Shown: positions 59,201-64,000 of the stretch, in pieces
How positions within the stretch are numbered: position 1 is the stretch's first letter
Layout of the letters: every line of letters starts with the position of its first letter
Source: Pterobdella sp. o SKG-2022
Lineage: Eukaryota; Annelida; Clitellata; Hirudinida; Piscicolidae
Assembly (NCBI GenBank): GCA_964035795.1
Contig: OZ038321.1
Coordinates: 450,647-514,646, forward strand
Length of the DNA: 64,000 bases
Reading direction: 5' to 3'
Program-made: the position numbers and the translations under genes
The notes under the pieces: model-generated
The model's input: only the letters and a program-made list of their open reading frames with translations
Told to the model about the DNA's origin: nothing
Databases searched by the model: none

Positions 59201-61052
59201 AAGGGGTATGTTGGGAGTGAATGTTTTTTGGTTGTTCTGTTTTTAGTTTCTGATTTCATTTTGTTCCTGTTATTGTAGTTCTTGTTGTTTTTCAATTTTT
59301 TTTATGTTTATGATGTTTTTTTAAAACTTTTTCATTAATATTTGAGCTTTTTATTTTTCCAACGTTTCCATTTAGTTTTTCCAATGTTTTTTCTCAGTAT
59401 TTTCTTATAACAAAAACATTAAAAATGAAATGGAAGAAACAACAATGATAAAAATAACAACCTCTTCATTAAGAAAGATAAAGTACTCTTTGTACATTGT
59501 CTCCACCATCACACCTCCCAAAATCAGTGCTACACCCATTATCTGGTGAGGATGGTGAGGGTGATGATGGTGGTGAAAGCAAATATTTTCATAAAATCAA
59601 TAATCTGAACTTAAATATAATGAAGTATGAATTAAAGTTGAAGAAATGTCTTCAAATCATTTAAACTTGTTTCAGCACCCCATTCTTTTGAGCGGAACTT
59701 ATGACTTGCATAAATTATAAAACTAATCACTTGGTATTATCACTCATAATAAAACTATAATTTGTTTTAAAATATTAAAACGAGGATTATTACTTTTATG
59801 TGAATTTAAAAAAAATTACTTTTGATTTTTCACATTAAAAAACTATATCCCCATCAAGTCAAATTATAATTATTATTATCATTTTTATTATTTTCACTTT
59901 CATAATTATTATAATTACTATAATCACATACATTCATATAAATAATGAACAATTTCGACCAGCGAACTATGTTGAGAAACAAAAACCGTGGATCGATAGG
60001 AGATCTCAACAGCATGTTAACTACATTATGTACAGTTATTTATTGTTTAGTTAAGTAATATTATTTATTTGAATAAATTATTTATTAATATTATTATTAT
60101 TTAATATAATTTTTTAAAAATTTTTATGGTGTTATTTACTAGTATGATATTATTTATCAATATAATATTATTGATAAGAATAATATTCATCGCAAAATTG
60201 ATATTTTATTTAATTATCAAACCTCATTGTTTATTAATATAATATTATTCAAGCAAACAATATTATTTCATATGAATTTCCATTTATTAATATATTATTC
60301 AAGTATTTGATATTATTTATGAATATAATATTCTTTATAAATAAAATAAAAAATAGTATAATATTATTTTATTTATGTTATAAATAATATTAGTAATTAA
60401 TTTATGCTTATTAATATAATATTATTTGTTTTTGTTTAATATTATAATTTATCAAGCTCAATTCCATTGAAGATGATAAATAAACTATTTTTTAAGTTAA
60501 TTATAGTTTACAAAGCTCTTCGCGAGTCGAGCTCATTATCAGTTTGTACCACAAGATGGTGGTCGCCCTTAGAAGGTGGCGAAGGACGACCACAACATCT
60601 ATTCCTGGGTTATGTGGGTGTGAAAATGGCTGGTCAGGCTATTCCTCGCGCTGAAGTGCTATGTAGTGTGAATAGGGATATGCCAAAGTAGAATAAAACC
60701 GTATTACAAGTTAAACTACACACGTTTATAATTAATATATTTTTATATTATAACAATTAATTAATATGATAATAATTGATATTATAACAAGAACTATGTA
60801 TACCAAGTATATTTGTTTGAAAATTCCGAATAATAATAATAACAACATTTTTGATGAATATAGACTCATGCATAATGTGAATTAAATCACTAAATGTAAT
60901 TCTTGTGAGCTTTGTGATTGTAAGTGTGATGATGATGATGATGATGATGATAGAGGTGATGAAGATGACGTGAGTGATGATAATGATCTCACCATGATGA
61001 AGAGATTAGAGAAGAAGATGAAGGCTTTGACTAGAGTTTTCTCCGACTCCAT
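55854..61052 (-). CDS. Tetraspanin
   Basis: Four-pass membrane organiser. Minus-strand exons: 61052-60993, 59542-59462, 59081-58980, 57746-57687, 57471-57376, 56924-56871, 56673-56599, 56296-56213, 55922-55854; 226 aa. TM1 is FIFFSNLFIM-IMGVALILGG; TM2 is IVVGTSIFVVSIIGLYGVLKE, giving the GxYGxxKE signature with a Cys after it; TM3 is IFFLFQIAYIVLVVVLA. The large extracellular loop has the CCG motif (LSCCGVNSYEDWGNYT), PDTCC, EGC and GCLSVAK, six cysteines in all. TM4 is MVLLMVFGSIFAVLQ-IFGIVFSA, with a short cytosolic tail ending GYEEME. A glycosylation sequon NYT lies in the loop. All eight introns fall between codons (phase 0). The exon 4 donor (GTTGGT) is the least certain junction. The exact family member is not assigned. 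Confidence 0.93.
55922..56020. repeat. GTGATGTGGT repeat in the last tetraspanin intron
   Basis: Diverged GTGATGTGGTGT units; CA-rich on the transcribed strand and directly before the last exon. Confidence 0.85.
56297..56410. repeat. About 19-bp minisatellite next to tetraspanin exon 8
   Basis: Five to six copies of GGGGTGTGGGAGGAGTTA-like units directly upstream (in transcript direction) of exon 8; CA/CCT-rich on the transcribed strand. Confidence 0.85.
57245..57345 (-). repeat. tRNA-like pol III promoter remnant
   Basis: The minus strand carries an A-box-like TGGTCTAGTTGGTAGAG and a B-box-like GGGGTTCGAATTTTGG about 50 nt apart, then a T7 run. Acceptor and T stems do not pair, so it is a tRNA pseudogene or SINE head rather than a gene. 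It lies in the tetraspanin intron 5. Confidence 0.4.
57840..58165. repeat. TGTAT-type low-complexity repeat
   Basis: Interrupted TATTGTATTGTAT repeats in the tetraspanin intron 3; the ORFs through it are artefacts. Confidence 0.85.
60467..60691 (+). other. ORF of 74 codons antisense in tetraspanin intron 1, unidentified
   Basis: A less AT-rich island encodes a frame with CTTRWWSPLEGGEGRPQ and VKMAGQAIPRAEVLC. The sharp rise in GC over its AT-rich surroundings suggests an inserted repeat. I do not recognise a family. Confidence 0.3.
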
Positions 61053-61236
61053 CATGCAAAAACAATAAAATATATTCAATATTGATTGATTTATTATTTT
61101 TATTATTGAAATTTCACAATCTTCGCTTTTTTATTCTAACACCAAAAAAATTAATTCATATTTCAAATCACTCAAAATCTCAATCCATTCAAAAGCATCT
61201 GTCGCTACATCCGTAACTAAATAATCTGCCCAGCTA
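61053..61236. other. 5' flank of the tetraspanin gene
   Basis: AT-rich sequence upstream of the minus-strand ATG at 61052; no defined core promoter motif recognised. Confidence 0.4.
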
Positions 61237-61556
61237 TATATATATATATATGTATATATGTGTATATGTATATATGTGTATATGTATATATGTGTATATG
61301 NNNNNNNNNNNNNNNNNNNNNNNNNNNNNNNNNNNNNNNNNNNNNNNNNNNNNNNNNNNNNNNNNNNNNNNNNNNNNNNNNNNNNNNNNNNNNNNNNNNN
61401 NNNNNNNNNNNNNNNNNNNNNNNNNNNNNNNNNNNNNNNNNNNNNNNNNNNNNNNNNNNNNNNNNNNNNNNNNNNNNNNNNNNNNNNNNNNNNNNNNNNN
61501 TGTATGAATGTATATATATATATGTATATATATATTTATTTTTATATATATATATA
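61237..61556. repeat. TATATG microsatellite containing a 200-bp assembly gap
   Basis: TATATGTG/TATATA repeats border a run of 200 N (61301-61500). The round length suggests a placeholder gap of unknown true size. ORFs crossing it are meaningless. Confidence 0.97.
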
Positions 61557-61916
61557 GTCATCATTAGTTCAACTTTATATCTGTTTCTAAACTGTTTTTA
61601 TACCACCTATCTTGCTTGTCTCTTTTTATTTTTTGTCACAAACTCCCAGATTTTTCATCAGCTCAAATCATATCATTTCCCCCTATATTATTTCGTGAAC
61701 TCATTTATCAAAACCCTATTAGTTTGAATATAAACATGACACTCTAGTAACATCGTTACATTCTCTCTGAAAGATTATCGAATAAAAATATATTCAAATA
61801 ACACGAGAAAGTCTTAAATTTATATTGACACGAAGCTTTTCAATAAACTATCGAAAATATCGAAAAACACTTACGGAAAGCTTGGTAACAATGAAAAATT
61901 TTACTGCTTATATTTC

Positions 61917-62562
61917 TCATATTAATATCTGCTGGTTGAAACTACTCATTATTATATATATAACAAAGTTGTGTAAAAAATGAGACCAACAGCACAAAAG
62001 ACGGAAAACCGGAAAAACAACTAGTGAGCAACAAGAAAAAATTTTAATGGAATTGATTCTCAAAATCCAGATAACCATTTTGACTCCAACACTTATGATT
62101 ATCTGAAAACGAACATGAAATGATTGATGTCCCCATAACTGTGTGTTGTCAGTATGTTGACGAAATCTTTTACTATGAGAAACAAAAATTTTTTCTAAAC
62201 CAGCTATAAGCTGTGTGAACAAAAACGGTCCAAGAACAGAACCTTTTCATACTTCCGTAGAATAAACGTTTGGTGTGTATTCTGTTTTGAGGCATTTGAA
62301 GTTGAATGATCTGTTGAAGAGGTAACCTTTGAGCCATTTTGGATGACATAGAGTAATTCATATGCTTGCTCTGAGTTTAAAATAAAGTTTTAAGATAATA
62401 TTTTCTCAATTGTAGACTAACTTCGTCTCTTCTAATCTTTGCAAAATCATCATAAAATTCACTAGAAGCATAACCTGTTTGGTACACAATCAAGACAATA
62501 ACAATTCTAAGCCAAGCTGATTCTAACAAAAAGATTCTCCAAGTGAATAGATTGCTTATCAA
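61917..62562 (-). pseudogene. Decayed jockey/CR1-like RT fragment, minus strand
   Basis: Across two frames the reverse strand reads a stop followed by KGSVLGPFLFTQLIAGLEK (the QGSVLGPLLF motif 4 of non-LTR RTs), then RQHTDNTQLWGH, a mutated YADDTQL box in which DD has become DN. Upstream pieces (WLKGYLFNRSF) fit the preceding loop. Stops, frame changes and loss of the second catalytic Asp show it is dead. Confidence 0.65.
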
Positions 62563-64000
62563 TATTCAGTGGTAAATGTTCAAACCTAGCGTTGAAAACA
62601 GCCGCAATTTTTCCATGGTAAGAAGGTTATTGAATTTTTCAAGTTTAGAAGACAGTAAGCACCAGAGGTAAACTTACCAGCCTTCAATGTAGCAAGCTAG
62701 CGATTTCGAGGCTTTTTTTAAGCTCGATAATAAATTACGAAAAACATCAAATGAATTTCAAAAATTAAGATTTTTTTTATAAGAACATCAAAACCGTAGG
62801 GATGTCAAAAATAAAATGATTTCATTTCGAAGAAGACGATCTTGGGTAGAAAGGACTACAGTAGAATATAATCGTTAAAAATAACATTGAATTTATAGCA
62901 TATGGTTCGTACATACACGTCGAAAGAATATAAATAGGATGAATCCATGTTGGAATTTGAACTAGAAGTTACCTTTTTTATTGATCCTATCGCATGCGAG
63001 TTAAGCGGTTTCCGTTAGTATCTTTTATCGTTACTATTAATTAACTTTCCAGCATAGTTATCATTGTTATATTAATGATACTATTAGTTTGATTAGTATA
63101 TATTCATCTTTTTTGTTTCTCATAACTATGATTGCTTGCATTGTGATCCAGTTTGATAAGTTTTAAGTTACTATCTAAAATATTTGCAAAATTTTAAAAA
63201 CTTTTAAGGATTAAATAATTTATGATGAAGTAAAATAGCTTAAACAGATGATACAAAAGAGACACTTCATTCATTTAACAAATATTGTGAGTTTAAAATG
63301 TAAAATTTTCCAAGTACTTGGAAATATAACATTTGAAACTGAAAGCTTCATACTTTATTTGATCTAATAAACTGTTTCTGGATTATTAAACAAGCAGTCT
63401 ATCAATTATTAACTTAAAGAAAAAGATTCTAAAAAACTCTTTCAAAAATATAATCAAAAAATATTACTAATGTCATTAAGTTTTAAATTTGAACAACCCA
63501 ATAAAAGACAAGGTTACATGAAACATACTAGAGAGAGATACAATAAAACTAGTACTGCGAAGATAAGCGGTGAGAATATCTGAGAAAGTTATTACTACAA
63601 TCTGTTTTTATGTGTTTGTTCTAATAACAACAACGATGTTCTAAAAATTTCCAATTCATATTTTGATAAGGGTTTTATAAGCTTTATCAGAAATGATTCT
63701 TTAGGAATTGAGAAGTAATTTGACAAAATTTTAAGCCCGTTTTAGTTTAGTGGCTTCCCCGTTAGAGTGCACCTAAATGCCATAGAGGAAGTTATGGAAA
63801 AATTACACCGGTATGTTTGAACTCAACGGATATCAAATGGTGTATAATTAATTCCTCAAATTTGCATTAATGATCATCTCGCAAAAGTTGAAAGATGGTA
63901 AAAATACAGGAAAAACGATTACCGATGGTTTTTATTGTTAAAATCAATGAACATTCACCACAGAAACATATGCTTTGAAATTAATTAGTCGCAAGATATA
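62563..64000. other. AT-rich end of the window
   Basis: No supported gene, RNA or repeat family recognised. Confidence 0.6.

Overview
This is AT-rich nuclear DNA from an animal, most likely an invertebrate. Genes are split into many short exons with GT..AG introns. The genes recognised (SF3A2, C22orf39/PANTS-like, FKBP14-like with an HDEL end, branched-chain aminotransferase, GSK3, tetraspanin) are together typical of metazoans. Remnants of several retroelement clades (non-LTR RTs, a Penelope-like RT with GIY-YIG, tRNA-derived SINEs, small TIR elements) and abundant ATT/TGG/CCA simple repeats fill the rest. I cannot place the phylum from sequence alone. No CRISPR, operon, phage or prokaryotic signature is present.

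Layout. 1-2.6 kb: a 17-bp tandem repeat, a decayed RT, a Lys/Glu-rich ORF and a minus-strand RT fragment. 3.2-5.6 kb (+): SF3A2, 7 exons. 5.8-7.0 kb (-): C22orf39/PANTS-like twin CX9C protein, 4 exons, convergent with SF3A2 and 185 bp from it. 8.4-11.5 kb (-): FKBP14-like ER prolyl isomerase, about 6 exons, with a large tandem array in one intron. 11.8-12.7 kb (+): Penelope-like fragment. 13.9-20.5 kb (+): mitochondrial-type branched-chain aminotransferase, 11 exons, about 391 aa. 20.5-23.8 kb: AT-rich spacer. 23.8-26.9 kb (-): an unrecognised single-pass membrane protein with a very long charged tail. 27-34 kb: gene-poor, with SINEs. 34.1-42.5 kb (+): GSK3, 13 coding exons, about 460 aa; one intron carries a LINE RT broken by a SINE and another an inverted RT fragment. 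42.5-48.2 kb: spacer with another RT fragment. 48.3-54.0 kb (+): an unrecognised secreted/type I membrane protein rich in Cys, Lys and N-glycosylation sites. 55.9-61.1 kb (-): tetraspanin, 9 exons, every intron in phase 0. 61.2-64 kb: a 200-bp assembly gap in a TATATG microsatellite and a decayed RT.

The genes do not form a pathway; they are independent housekeeping and signalling genes (splicing, ER folding, BCAA metabolism, kinase signalling, membrane organisation). The most unusual feature is at intron level: in both transcription directions many introns begin with a G/T-rich TGG-like run directly after the donor and end with a C/A-rich CCA-like run directly before the acceptor, so the two intron ends are complementary in RNA. 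The two unrecognised membrane proteins are the best candidates for undescribed coding biology.
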